21,258 nucleotides of DNA from Aquiflexum sp041751335 (GCF_041751335.1 NZ_JBGSXS010000158.1:1-21258); one strand, 5' to 3'; shown: positions 6,644 to 15,257, numbered from the stretch's first letter. The notes: generated from the sequence alone by a model not told the origin. Numbers and translations: made by a program.

Positions 6644-7699
6644 TTAAATAAAAAACCTGTCAATTTTATCCAAATACCTCTCGTCTGACATTCCTGTCCT
6701 GTTAAAAAAGATTACACTTCCCCTATTTATTTTTGGGTAGATCCTGATTTCGCAGTAATACCCGCCGCCCCCACCTGCGTGTGCATAATATTTTACACCA
6801 TTAATTTCTCCGGAAAACCAACCCAAGCACATACCGGTATTTGGATTGTTTTGGTTTTCCTGGAACATCATTGTTTTATATTTTTCGGAAATCAAACTAC
6901 TATTCTCATTCATCAATTCTTGAACATAAGAAACAAATGCTTTGGGCTTGCCAATTAATCCCCCATAAGGTGCCCCATTGACATAATAGTTTTTGAAGGG
7001 TTTCCATCTTCCTTCCTTCTCCCCCATAAATTTCGATTTGTTGATAAACAAGCCTAAAATGAGGTTGGAAAAAGTCATCCATTTATGGTAGCCTTTTGCG
7101 TGTTCATCGGTATTTGAAATGGAAAATGCCAAATCATCTTGGCATATTGGCAGTTTTCGGACGATGTTTTCAATGATATAGTCTTCAAAGGTTTTACCGG
7201 AAACTTCCTCAATCAATTGCCCCAAAATCACATAGTTTAAATTTGAATAAGCAAACTTTTCATTGGGTTTGGATTTGACCTTCTTGTTTTTTTGAAAGAT
7301 TTGATGAAAATAAGCGTTTCTTTCAAATGATTGATTTTCGCTTTCCAAGTGAATCCATGCAAGCGGAATTGGGTTTGGTATTCCTGAGGAATGGTTCAAC
7401 AGTTGTGTTACAGTAATTTCAGGTCCGAATTGAAAAAGAGGTAAATAATAGATTACAGGCTTTTCCAACTCCAATAATCCACGCTCTACCAACTGTAAAG
7501 TGGCAATGGCAGTAAACGTTTTTGTGACCGATAAGGCATGATAAGTTGTATTTGCATCCACCTTTTTCTGGCCTCCGATATCTGCAAAACCCTGTTGGAA
7601 AGATTCGATGGTCTTATGTTGGTCAAAGAAGAAATATTGAAAAGAGGGTGATTTGCCTTTTTCTATTTCATTGTTCAATTTTTGTTCGGCCTTTGTCAT
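6644..7699 (-). CDS. Beta-lactamase-family serine hydrolase (class C / DD-peptidase fold)
   Basis: A 351-residue serine hydrolase of the class C beta-lactamase / esterase / D-aminopeptidase superfamily. The nucleophile motif is SVTK (Ser57, Lys60), the second motif YSN (Tyr151, Asn153), and the third, in place of KTG, is HAGGG starting at His307, typical of the non-lactamase members. LLNHSSGIPNPIP and NLNYVILGQLIEEVSGK are standard family blocks. No signal peptide is visible at the N-terminus (MTKAEQKLNNEIEKGKSP), so it appears cytosolic, unusual for the family. The substrate is unknown: an ester, peptide or D-amino-acid substrate is possible. It starts 9 bases after the stop of the upstream TlpA-like lipoprotein gene, so they form an operon. 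The 3' end converges on the PIN toxin gene. Confidence 0.9.
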   Translation of the reverse strand: MTKAEQKLNNEIEKGKSPSFQYFFFDQHKTIESFQQGFADIGGQKKVDANTTYHALSVTKTFTAIATLQLVERGLLELEKPVIYYLPLFQFGPEITVTQLLNHSSGIPNPIPLAWIHLESENQSFERNAYFHQIFQKNKKVKSKPNEKFAYSNLNYVILGQLIEEVSGKTFEDYIIENIVRKLPICQDDLAFSISNTDEHAKGYHKWMTFSNLILGLFINKSKFMGEKEGRWKPFKNYYVNGAPYGGLIGKPKAFVSYVQELMNENSSLISEKYKTMMFQENQNNPNTGMCLGWFSGEINGVKYYAHAGGGGGYYCEIRIYPKINRGSVIFFNRTGMSDERYLDKIDRFFI

Positions 7700-7708
7700 T
7701 TGTGGGAT

Positions 7709-9196
7709 TTATTGATTCAACAATTTATCAATATCTTCATGAATATCCTTTGAGCGCTTTGCTCTTGCTTTAACAATCTTCCCATTTTGATCAATAAGAA
7801 CATGGGTTGGAGCAAAATTTATTTTATAGTCCCGAATTGCTTCATTTCTAAATTGATCTTCTGCAACAAGATGAACTCCGGGGAAAGGTTTATTGTCAAG
7901 GAATTTTCCAAACCTTTGATTTTTCCCTGCTATGAATTCTTTCCAGCGAATAATATCTGAACTGTGTTCCAATGCTACATAAACGAAATTCACTGGTTTG
8001 TCTTTATACTTCTCTTGCAATGATAAAGCATCCGGAATTTCTTCGATGCAAGGATAACACCATGTGCCCCAAAAATCGATATACACAATTTTTCCTTTGA
8101 AGTCACTTAGTTTATGCAGGACACCATTTGAATCAGGCAATACAAAGTCAGGTGCCTGACTTCCGGGTTCCAAGTTTTTGAAGCTTGCTATATTCAATTC
8201 AAAACGGTTTCGATTAATATCGCTTGAAAAATGACTTCGCATATTATCTTCAAATAACTTCAAATGATCAAAAAAATCATCGGCAATCAATCCGAATGAG
8301 TACTCACCAATTGTACTCAAAGCCAGTATGTCTGTCCAAGATGATTTGGTTTGATGGGCAATAAAATTCAATTTCCAATTCAGATTTTCTTTCCACCATT
8401 CTTCTTCATTTCGATTTTTAAATGCCAGTTGAGCTTTATCAGTTAAATATTTACCAGACAATAATTTAGCGGAGGTAGTTTTGGAAAAATCGTTGTTGAA
8501 ATAGATACTATCAAGGAAAGTGTAGTAAGTCTTATCGGGAAAAAAGTAATCAAATTCACCGTGAGTATAATAATTCCTCCTTTCCAAATGCTCCAAGAGG
8601 AAAGCAGCCCTTTCGGCATCTAATGTATTCAAATGGTATTTCTTTACAACTTTAGGAATTGATGAAAACGAATTTAACGCATTTACCCTTTCAAAATGAA
8701 TGCTATCTATGAATCTTTTGAATTCAAGTTCAGACGTAAAATGGTCACTCGTAATTTTGTCAAAGAATAACTTATCCTTGGGAAAAATGGTATAATCCTT
8801 TTCCAGATGCCTGAGTTTTTCACTTCCTTTTCCACCAATTAAAAATTTCGGCTCTTCACTCCATGAAGATTGTTCAATGTATATTGAATCATTTGAGTCA
8901 ATGAAAATATCAGCCTTTAGCTGATGATAATTATTGCTGATGATTTGATAGAAATTTGGTTCTGTTGAGGTAAAGCTGAAACTGAACCGGCCTAGACTAT
9001 CTGTCATTACAGTAGGAAATGCTTCCTTGCTTTTAAGTCCAGGGAAATAATCATCAACTGGAATCAACGTAATGGTTGCATTCTGTAAGTCGGGTAAAAT
9101 ACCGCAAACTATTGTTTGCGAGTCTTTTTCATTGCATGAACCCAAAACAATTAACAAGGCAATGGTGAACAACATCCTGTGTTTCATAGGTATCAT
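7709..9196 (-). CDS. TlpA-like thioredoxin-domain lipoprotein
   Basis: A 495-residue periplasmic lipoprotein. The signal sequence ends in lipobox LGSC (Cys21 counted from the first ATG). Residues about 25-110 are strand-rich, reminiscent of the DUF4369 domain that precedes many Bacteroidota TlpA proteins; about 110-340 are helix-rich and unfamiliar. Residues about 345-495 are a thioredoxin/AhpC-TSA domain: PGSQAPDFVLPDSNG, then YIDFWGTWCYPC (Cys380, Cys383) and the cis-proline segment FAPTHVLID (Pro463). It is predicted to be a thiol-disulfide oxidoreductase anchored in the cell envelope; the partner is unknown. A second ATG three codons in (9187) begins the signal sequence equally well, so the exact start is open. 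It is the first gene of an operon with the serine hydrolase and has an ECF-like promoter upstream. Confidence 0.92.
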   Translation of the reverse strand: MIPMKHRMLFTIALLIVLGSCNEKDSQTIVCGILPDLQNATITLIPVDDYFPGLKSKEAFPTVMTDSLGRFSFSFTSTEPNFYQIISNNYHQLKADIFIDSNDSIYIEQSSWSEEPKFLIGGKGSEKLRHLEKDYTIFPKDKLFFDKITSDHFTSELEFKRFIDSIHFERVNALNSFSSIPKVVKKYHLNTLDAERAAFLLEHLERRNYYTHGEFDYFFPDKTYYTFLDSIYFNNDFSKTTSAKLLSGKYLTDKAQLAFKNRNEEEWWKENLNWKLNFIAHQTKSSWTDILALSTIGEYSFGLIADDFFDHLKLFEDNMRSHFSSDINRNRFELNIASFKNLEPGSQAPDFVLPDSNGVLHKLSDFKGKIVYIDFWGTWCYPCIEEIPDALSLQEKYKDKPVNFVYVALEHSSDIIRWKEFIAGKNQRFGKFLDNKPFPGVHLVAEDQFRNEAIRDYKINFAPTHVLIDQNGKIVKARAKRSKDIHEDIDKLLNQ

Positions 9197-9250
9197 ATTT
9201 CAAAATGAATATAATTGAAATTCACTCAAACTCATATTTCCATTATATAA

Positions 9251-9283
9251 CTATACGATTATAAAAGTAAGATCCGGGTTGCA
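9251..9283 (-). promoter_or_regulatory. ECF-sigma-like promoter, copy B
   Basis: Minus strand TGCAACCC (9283-9276), 18 bases ending AAT, then CGTATAG (9257-9251). CGTA is the best -10-like match of the four copies to ECF promoters. The start codon at 9196 is about 55 bases downstream. The preceding sequence (T-run, CATCAACCCG) parallels copy A. Confidence 0.55.
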
Positions 9284-9347
9284 CGGGTTGATGAAAAAAA
9301 AAGGAGACTTTTAATCTGTCTATGAACATCAAATCTCGAAATCCGCA

Positions 9348-9392
9348 AACCTTTGAGGTCTTCCCCTCCACGACGACAAGACCTCGAAGGTT
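9348..9392. repeat. Inverted repeat of the CCTTTGAGGTCTT family
   Basis: Arms AACCTTTGAGGTCTT (9348-9362) and AAGACCTCGAAGGTT (9378-9392) pair over 15 bases with one mismatch around a 15-base loop. The same arm sequence recurs at 9508-9540. The 364-base gap 9197-9560 holds, besides the promoter at 9251-9283 and these two repeats, only AT-rich sequence. Confidence 0.65.
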
Positions 9393-9507
9393 ATTTCTGG
9401 GATTTAACCTTTAGTAAAAAACAATACTTCTCCGGGGGAAATATTTCTATCATATTTCAACTTAATTTCCACCATATTTCAATTTATTGCCTTTTCCTCA
9501 GGACAAT

Positions 9508-9540
9508 GACCTTCGAGGTTTAAAAAAAACCTCAAAGGTC
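9508..9540. repeat. Second inverted repeat of the same family, 20 bases past the permease stop codon
   Basis: Arms GACCTTCGAGGTTT (9508-9521) and AAACCTCAAAGGTC (9527-9540) pair with one mismatch; the A-run lies in the loop. It follows the stop codon of the permease gene ending at 9561 and could form a hairpin in that transcript's 3' end, but no T-tract follows the stem, so I do not call it a terminator. Confidence 0.6.
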
Positions 9541-9560
9541 GCAAAATCTTAAATCCCCTC

Positions 9561-12017
9561 CTACTCCCCCTTTAATGAATCCACCGGATTAGTGGATGCT
9601 GCTCGAAAAGATTGAATCCCCATAACAGACCAAGCAATCAACATGACGATACCGATCGCTATCAATACTGTATTCAAACCCAGTTCAACTCTATATTGGT
9701 AATCCTCCAGCCATTTGCTCATACCCCACCAAGCCAATGGTGCTGCAACTATAAAGGATATCAAAATCAATTTGGTAAACTCCTTAGACAGTAATAGTAC
9801 CAATGAACTTACAGAGGCACCCAAGGCCTTTCTGATGCCAATTTCCTTTCTACGCTGCTCTGCGGTGAAGGCCGTCAAGGCAAATAATCCCATGCAGGCA
9901 ATGAAAATGGCAAATCCGGTAAATGCTGCAAAGACTTTTCCTATCCTTGTCTCCGAGGCATACATCGATGAAAATCTCTCATCCAAAAATTCATAATTAA
10001 AAGGTTGTCCAGGTGCCAGTTCCTTCCATTTGTCCTCCACCAATTGAAGCACTTCTTGGGCATTTTGCGCCTTGAACTTAAAAGAAGCAATACCTGATGG
10101 ATTGGAATCTACGAATAACATTACAGCTCCAATATTTTCCTTTAAAGATTCAAAATGAAAATTTTCAACCACACCGACTACCGTTTTGACTTCCAAATTT
10201 TCCGTGTTCAAACCTGTCACATTATCCCCTGAAAAGGATGTGATTTTCTGTCCAATGGGATCACCTTCAAAGTTAAAATTTCTCACCGCTGACTCATTGA
10301 TAATTACCGCAGAAGAGTCGGATGGAAAATCCAATGAGAAGTCCCTTCCTTGGACTATCTTCATGCCCAAAGTCCTAACATAATCAAAATCCACTTTCCA
10401 GTTTTGTATGGACACCATATTTTCCTGGTCTTGGGTATCCCGGCCCATTACCCACCAAGGATTGTCCGACCGATTGGTACCTGATACCGGTAGAAATCCA
10501 CTTAGAGTCCCCTTTTCGATCAATGAACTCGCCAAAACCTCCTGCTTGAATGTCTGTTTTTGGACACCCAAAGCATACAAGTCATGTACCATGACAATCT
10601 GGTCCTTGCTGAAACCCAGATTTTTATTTTGGATAAAATTCATCTGTGAAAAAAGTACTACCGTACAGAAAATCAGGAATATGGAAATGGAAAACTGAAA
10701 TACCACCAAGGAACTTCTTACCACAGCGCTTTTCATTCCACTGGAAATATCCCCTTTCAAAACTTTGGCCGGCTTAAAGCCCGAAAGGAAAAGCGCCGGA
10801 TAAATCCCCGCGATCAAGCCAACTATTATCGCTCCAAGCAGAAGAATGCCATAAAAAATGATGGAATCAAGAGGCAAACTTAAATTTCTGCCTGCCAAGT
10901 CATTGAAAAAGGGAAGTAAAAGAGATGCTATAAATACAGCTAGGACAAAAGATATGAAACTCATCAAAAAGGTCTCTGCCATAAATTGAAAAATCAATTC
11001 AGACCTACCCGAACCCATACTTTTGCGTACACCAACTTCCTTGGCACGGTTGGAGGATTTTGCGGTGGCCAAGTTCATAAAGTTGATACATGCGATCAAC
11101 AGGATAAATACTGCAATGGCAATGAACAAATACACATAAGTAATTGAAAAATTAGCCTTGAACTCTCCCAACAAATCACTGTGCAAATGTATATCTAACA
11201 AGGGCTGTAATGTATACTCCACCTTATTACCTGATTCTCTGAATTTTTCCAAGGTAAAATCCTCTCCCATGACCTGCTTGAGTACAGGAGTCAGATGCTT
11301 TTCTGCCATCGCGGCAATCTTTAGATCTATTTCCTTTTGATCTGAATTGGGATTTACCAGGATATAGGTCTGGAAATTATTGCCAAGCCAATGTTCAGAC
11401 TTAGCTTCGGGCAATCCTTCGGCTGCAAGGAGAACATGGAAATTAAAGTGGCTGTTTTCAGGAATATCTTCATATACTCCCGTGATTTTATAGTCTGTTT
11501 TATTATCCAGTATCAAGGTTTGCCCCACGGCATTTTCTCCTTTAAAAAACTTTTCTACCATGGTTTGACTGATAAGCATTGTATTGGGTTCGTCCAATGC
11601 CCCTTCCCTTCTGCCTTGAACCAAGGGAATATCAAACACCTCCAAAAAATTCTTTCCTGCAAAGATTACATTGTTTTCTTTGATATTGTCCTCATACCTT
11701 TTAATCAAAAAAGAACCCTGATTTCTAAAATGAATCGCAGCTTCCACTTCGGGGATTTCCGCCATTAAGGCATCTGCCATAGGTGCAGGTGCATAAGTCA
11801 TTTTATAAGCATTTCCTCCAAATACAATATCAGAAGTCACACGATATATTCGTTCTGAATTAGGAAAGTGCCTGTCATATCCCAGTTCATTCCGAACAAA
11901 AAGCGCTATGATCAGGCAAAGGGCTATGCCCAAGGACAATCCCAAAACATTGATAATGGATATACTCTTAGTTTTCCAAAAGCTTCTCAGTGCGATTTTT
12001 AAGATGTTTTTTAGCAT
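9561..12017 (-). CDS. Duplicated FtsX/MacB-type ABC transporter permease, paralogue 1
   Basis: An 818-residue inner-membrane permease of the type VII (MacB/LolCE/FtsX) superfamily. The layout is two tandem modules: TM1 about 21-42, periplasmic MacB-like domain about 45-290, FtsX block about 293-422 (three TMs; motif NRAKEVGVRKSMGSGRSEL), TM5 about 434-456, second periplasmic domain, and FtsX block from about 694 (motif RRKEIGIRKALGAS) ending NPVDSLKGE. Family members couple ATP hydrolysis in the cytosol to mechanical work or export across the envelope; the cargo is unknown. No ATPase gene is nearby. ATG at 12017 is chosen because MLKNILKIALRSFWK is the family start; its leader is AAACC-rich with no Shine-Dalgarno. 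It is last in the leftward array of four paralogues. Confidence 0.94.
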   Translation of the reverse strand: MLKNILKIALRSFWKTKSISIINVLGLSLGIALCLIIALFVRNELGYDRHFPNSERIYRVTSDIVFGGNAYKMTYAPAPMADALMAEIPEVEAAIHFRNQGSFLIKRYEDNIKENNVIFAGKNFLEVFDIPLVQGRREGALDEPNTMLISQTMVEKFFKGENAVGQTLILDNKTDYKITGVYEDIPENSHFNFHVLLAAEGLPEAKSEHWLGNNFQTYILVNPNSDQKEIDLKIAAMAEKHLTPVLKQVMGEDFTLEKFRESGNKVEYTLQPLLDIHLHSDLLGEFKANFSITYVYLFIAIAVFILLIACINFMNLATAKSSNRAKEVGVRKSMGSGRSELIFQFMAETFLMSFISFVLAVFIASLLLPFFNDLAGRNLSLPLDSIIFYGILLLGAIIVGLIAGIYPALFLSGFKPAKVLKGDISSGMKSAVVRSSLVVFQFSISIFLIFCTVVLFSQMNFIQNKNLGFSKDQIVMVHDLYALGVQKQTFKQEVLASSLIEKGTLSGFLPVSGTNRSDNPWWVMGRDTQDQENMVSIQNWKVDFDYVRTLGMKIVQGRDFSLDFPSDSSAVIINESAVRNFNFEGDPIGQKITSFSGDNVTGLNTENLEVKTVVGVVENFHFESLKENIGAVMLFVDSNPSGIASFKFKAQNAQEVLQLVEDKWKELAPGQPFNYEFLDERFSSMYASETRIGKVFAAFTGFAIFIACMGLFALTAFTAEQRRKEIGIRKALGASVSSLVLLLSKEFTKLILISFIVAAPLAWWGMSKWLEDYQYRVELGLNTVLIAIGIVMLIAWSVMGIQSFRAASTNPVDSLKGE

Positions 12018-12076
12018 TGGTTTAGGGGTTTGGTTTAGTTTGAAGGGTTTTGGTTATTGTAACAAGTACAAAGTAC

Positions 12077-12098
12077 CAAGACAGGGGCCTCGGTCTTG
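12077..12098. repeat. Short hairpin in the leader of permease paralogue 1
   Basis: CAAGAC (12077-12082) and GTCTTG (12093-12098) are perfect inverted 6-mers around a 10-base GC-rich loop. An 11-base palindrome GTACAAAGTAC (12066-12076) lies directly beside it. Both sit 50-80 bases upstream of the start codon at 12017 and could fold in the mRNA leader. I see no clear promoter in 12018-12155. Confidence 0.45.
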
Positions 12099-12155
12099 TT
12101 TTGCAACCCTTTGATTTTATTTGACATTTTCTTCCAGTCTTATTGTTGTATAACC

Positions 12156-12308
12156 TCCCAAATCTTGGGACAGACCCTAAGGGATAATTCAACTTATATT
12201 TTTTGGTATTCTACATCGCCCGTGCCTACGGCACTCCGGAAACTTACACTTTATACCTAATCCCGGCAATGAATTGCCGGGCTAAGATATCGGTCATGCC
12301 TACGGCAT
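12156..12308. repeat. Intergenic string of small hairpins
   Basis: Four perfect inverted repeats lie in 153 bases: TCCCAA-ATC-TTGGGA (12156-12170), GTGCC-TAC-GGCAC (12222-12234), CCCGGCAAT-GA-ATTGCCGGG (12262-12281) and ATGCC-TAC-GGCAT (12296-12308). Two share the loop TAC. A similar string occurs at 20865-21055. No protein-coding signal is present. It resembles REP-like intergenic repeats; the class is inferred. Confidence 0.6.
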
Positions 12309-12410
12309 TTGGTAAATTTTTCCCTTCTCACCTTGTTCTTGGATCCCCGATACTGGGGCAGGCTTTGTTTCTTGGCTCCTCCCCCTTCATCCTTCATCCT
12401 TTTCTCATCG
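12309..12410. other. Pyrimidine-rich micro-repeat tract
   Basis: Dominated on the plus strand by variants of TTCATCC, CTTGGCTCC and TTCTCxxCTT, and so purine-rich on the strand that carries the permease genes. The same units recur at 12607-12715, 15190-15222 and 17865-17930. Open frames across it in several directions have low-complexity translations and are not taken as genes. Confidence 0.55.
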
Positions 12411-12606
12411 GCTCTCGCTTCTCTCCCCTTATCCCTAAAGAGATTACCACGTCGCACGAAGTACTATTCAAAGCATCAAATTTTCCTAAGTGCTCCTCGC
12501 AATGACGCACCACCTTCATCCTTCATCCTTTATCCTTTCATCCCCTATCCTTTACTTAACCCTTCAACCCACTTGGTCTCAATTCTTAAATCTTAAATCT
12601 AAAATT
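12411..12606. repeat. Long intergenic direct repeat, copy R1
   Basis: Shares an ordered series of blocks with 17928-18110 in the same orientation: CTCCCCTTATCCCT, AGAGATTxCCACGxCGCACGA, GTGCTCCTCGCAATGACGCA, CCACCTTCATCC, TATCCTTTACTTAACCC, TTCAACCCACT and ATTCTTAAATCT. Inside it, AGAGATTACCACG and CGCAATGACG are the ends of a repeat widespread in Bacteroidota intergenic DNA. This copy has extra TTCATCC units. Confidence 0.85.
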
Positions 12607-12715
12607 TTCATCCTTCATCCTTCCCTCTCGGTTCTCGCTTCTCGTCTTTCGCTTCTTTTTTCTAGGTTCTTGATTCTTGGCTCTTACCTTCATCCCTTAT
12701 CCTTCATCCTTTTAC
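12607..12715. other. Pyrimidine-rich micro-repeat tract abutting the end of permease paralogue 2
   Basis: Units TTCATCC, TCTCGCTTC and TTCTTGGCTC repeat irregularly up to the stop codon at 12716. On the mRNA strand this is a GA-rich 3' tail. No terminator hairpin is seen. Confidence 0.55.
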
Positions 12716-15130
12716 TCACTCGCTCTTCAATATCTCCGCCGGATTGGTTTTGGCTACTCCGATGGAATGGAACCCGACTACAAGAAGGGCCAATATCAGG
12801 ACTCCAAATCCAACACCTGCAAACATCAAATAGGGCATGTCTATTTTGTAGGCAAATTCTTGCAACCACATATTGCTGAGATAATAGGCCGGATAAACAG
12901 CCAAAGCAAATGAAACCAGCACCAACCAAATATATTGCGTGGAGATCAATCCTATCAGCTGCAAAACGCCAGCCCCAAGAACTTTCCGGATGCTTATTTC
13001 TTTGGTTCTTTGGGCAATGGTGAAGGATGAAAGTCCAAATAGACCCAATATGGAAATCAGAATTGCCATGCCAGATGCAAAACCCAATACACCCTGAATC
13101 TTACGGTCTTCTTCATAAAATTGAGCCAACTGTTCCTCCATGAAACTGAATGACGCTGTTTCCTGAGGATACATTACTTTATACTCATTTTCCAACCTTT
13201 CTTTGGCGTAAGCTAGATTTTGCTTGCCTGATACTTTGGCGATCATCATGTGAAAATAATCTGGATTAAAAGTCAGTACCATAGGCAAGATTTCTTCCCT
13301 CAAACTTGAAGCATTGAAATTTTCCAGAACACCTACGATGGTTTTTGGATTTCCTCCAAACCTGACAATGGTACCTACAGCTTCGGAAGGATTGCTAAAA
13401 CCTGCTTCACTCAAAAAATTACGGTTGACCAATAATTCATCCTCCTGATTATGGGCTTTTCTTCCGGCTAATAATTTAAGCTGATGAACGTCAACAAAGG
13501 CTGAATCCACATTCATGGTGTGCACATAAAGTATAGTTTCGCTAGAATCTTTTGGGATATAAAGGTCAGAAGTCCACATGCTGTTGGAAGAAACCAACAC
13601 CCCACTTAGACTTACCCCTTCGATAAAGCTTTCGTTTCTCAATCTATCCGCTAGCGTTTCCCTGGTATCCTTATCTCCCCTAAACGGAAGATTAGTATAC
13701 AGCACGGCATCCTTTTCAAAACCCAAAGGTTGAGAACTGATATATTTCAGTTGGGAGGATAGCACCGCGACCAAAATTATAAATGCAATCGATGCAGAAA
13801 ATTGGAGCACGGTAAGATTTTTTCTTAGAAATACACCCAAAGAAAACCCATGTACGTGATGAACTTCACCTTTGAGGGCTCTTTGAGGCTGATACCTTGC
13901 CAGCACCAAAGCAGGATATAATCCGGAAATGAATGTTAGTAGCAACGTCAAACCAAAAAGAAACACAAGGCTCAAACTGTTAATGTAAGATGGTTCGAAG
14001 CCTTGGGGAAGGTACTCCTGAAAATATTTCGTAATCAAATCAGCGAACAAAACAGCAACAAAACCTGCAATCAACACAATGGTAAAGGTTTCACTTAAAA
14101 ACTGTAAAATCAATTGCCCCCGCTGACTGCCCAAAGTTTTTCTGATGCCTACTTCTTTGGCCCTATTGATGGCCTGTGCGGTCTCCAGGTTGATGAAATT
14201 CAGACATGCTAACATAAGAATAATAATACCTATGTAAATCAACCCATCTAACATGGCTTGAGAAACTGCCGTATCATCATAATTTTCATTGAAATGGATA
14301 TTGGCCAATGGTTCGGCAAAAAAATAAGTACTGGAATTGTCCACACCCTTATAGTGCTTTTCAGAAATGGTTTCCAATCCTTCATCAATATCTGATTGGG
14401 TGGCATTTTCCGCTGACAACACAAATAACTGACTGGAAGTATTGAAGTTGCCCCAACTTTGAAGTCCATACCAATCCTCTTTTTCTTTTTTGTTGATTGT
14501 GCTGAAGGAAATGAAATCCTGAAAAAAGAAATCCGTTCTTTCCTCGTAATCTTTGACCACACCTTTTACCTGGGCCATGATGGAATCATTGGCATCTATC
14601 CAAAGAATTTCCTTGCCCAAAATATCGTGTGGTGCCAATCCAGGAAAATATTTTTCCATACTGGCCACGGTAATTACCGCAGAACTGGGTTCCTCCAAGG
14701 CAGTAATCTGATTACCTGCCAGCCATTCTCTTTTGAAAATCTGCATAAAACCAGGATCCGCAAAAGCAACTTTATTACTTCGACCAAGCTGACGGTTTTG
14801 CTCCGGTATTGATACCATCGTTTCATGCAGGGTATATAATCGCCCCTTTGCTGAAATATTGGCAAGTTCTTGGTCGATCACTTCACCTAAGGGCCCGGGG
14901 GTGGCGGAAGATTGATTGGGGATGCCCGGTTCCCATTCCATGCTGGAATTGATCCTAAAAATCCTATCCGCTTTGGCATGAAATTTATCAAAGTCATGGG
15001 CAAAATAAACCACATTGAAAACCAACAAACAAACAGCCATTCCCAAAGAAAGACCCAACACATGTACCAAGGTCCTGAGTTTGTTCCGCTTGATATTTCT
15101 GATTGCGATAATGAGGTAGTTTTTTAGCAT
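12716..15130 (-). CDS. Duplicated FtsX/MacB-type ABC transporter permease, paralogue 2
   Basis: An 804-residue paralogue with the same eight-TM duplicated layout. TM1 lies in RTLVHVLGLSLGMAVCLLVF; the first FtsX block begins near residue 290 with IILMLACLNFINLETAQ and NRAKEVGIRKTLGSQRGQL; the fifth TM is VLQFSASIAFIILVAVL; the second FtsX block has GMAILISILGLFGLSSF and RTKEISIRKVLGAGV and ends NPAEILKSE. Both periplasmic domains differ from those of the neighbours, suggesting different cargo or partners. ATG at 15130 gives the standard MLKNYLIIAIRN start; an A-rich leader precedes it. Upstream, on the same strand, paralogue 3 ends 127 bases away, so the two may share a transcript. Downstream lies repeat-filled DNA including R1. 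Confidence 0.94.
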   Translation of the reverse strand: MLKNYLIIAIRNIKRNKLRTLVHVLGLSLGMAVCLLVFNVVYFAHDFDKFHAKADRIFRINSSMEWEPGIPNQSSATPGPLGEVIDQELANISAKGRLYTLHETMVSIPEQNRQLGRSNKVAFADPGFMQIFKREWLAGNQITALEEPSSAVITVASMEKYFPGLAPHDILGKEILWIDANDSIMAQVKGVVKDYEERTDFFFQDFISFSTINKKEKEDWYGLQSWGNFNTSSQLFVLSAENATQSDIDEGLETISEKHYKGVDNSSTYFFAEPLANIHFNENYDDTAVSQAMLDGLIYIGIIILMLACLNFINLETAQAINRAKEVGIRKTLGSQRGQLILQFLSETFTIVLIAGFVAVLFADLITKYFQEYLPQGFEPSYINSLSLVFLFGLTLLLTFISGLYPALVLARYQPQRALKGEVHHVHGFSLGVFLRKNLTVLQFSASIAFIILVAVLSSQLKYISSQPLGFEKDAVLYTNLPFRGDKDTRETLADRLRNESFIEGVSLSGVLVSSNSMWTSDLYIPKDSSETILYVHTMNVDSAFVDVHQLKLLAGRKAHNQEDELLVNRNFLSEAGFSNPSEAVGTIVRFGGNPKTIVGVLENFNASSLREEILPMVLTFNPDYFHMMIAKVSGKQNLAYAKERLENEYKVMYPQETASFSFMEEQLAQFYEEDRKIQGVLGFASGMAILISILGLFGLSSFTIAQRTKEISIRKVLGAGVLQLIGLISTQYIWLVLVSFALAVYPAYYLSNMWLQEFAYKIDMPYLMFAGVGFGVLILALLVVGFHSIGVAKTNPAEILKSE

Positions 15131-15257
15131 TGGTTTTTGGTTTTTTGTTTTGTGTGGAAGTTAGAAGTCCGAAGTTGGACTGAAATTTTCTTCCGTCTTC
15201 CGTCTCCCGTCTCCCGTCTTAATGTTAAGTAGCAGACAATCCGATTTTCAAATCCCA
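15131..15257 (-). other. Leader of permease paralogue 2 with micro-repeats
   Basis: The 127 bases between paralogues 2 and 3 hold a run of CCGTCT/CCCGTCT units (about 15194-15219) and a segment that, on the mRNA strand, reads AACTTCGGACTTCTAACTTCC before an A/C-rich stretch and the ATG. The leader of paralogue 3 carries a close variant (TTCGGACT then CAACTTCC) at the same place. No hairpin terminator or clear promoter is visible. Confidence 0.5.

Noticed and set aside
12106..12130. Fifth intergenic TGCAAC (plus strand)
   Set aside because: At the set spacing it has ATT, not ATC, and no plus-strand gene follows, so it was left out of the promoter group.
12309..12715. CRISPR array
   Set aside because: The TTCATCC-type units are short, irregular and without unique spacers of constant length; no cas gene is present.
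12257..12929. Open frames of 66-129 codons on both strands in the spacer and over the end of permease paralogue 2
   Set aside because: Their translations are low complexity, made of repeated TTCATCC-type units, or overlap the certain permease gene; none has a recognisable domain.
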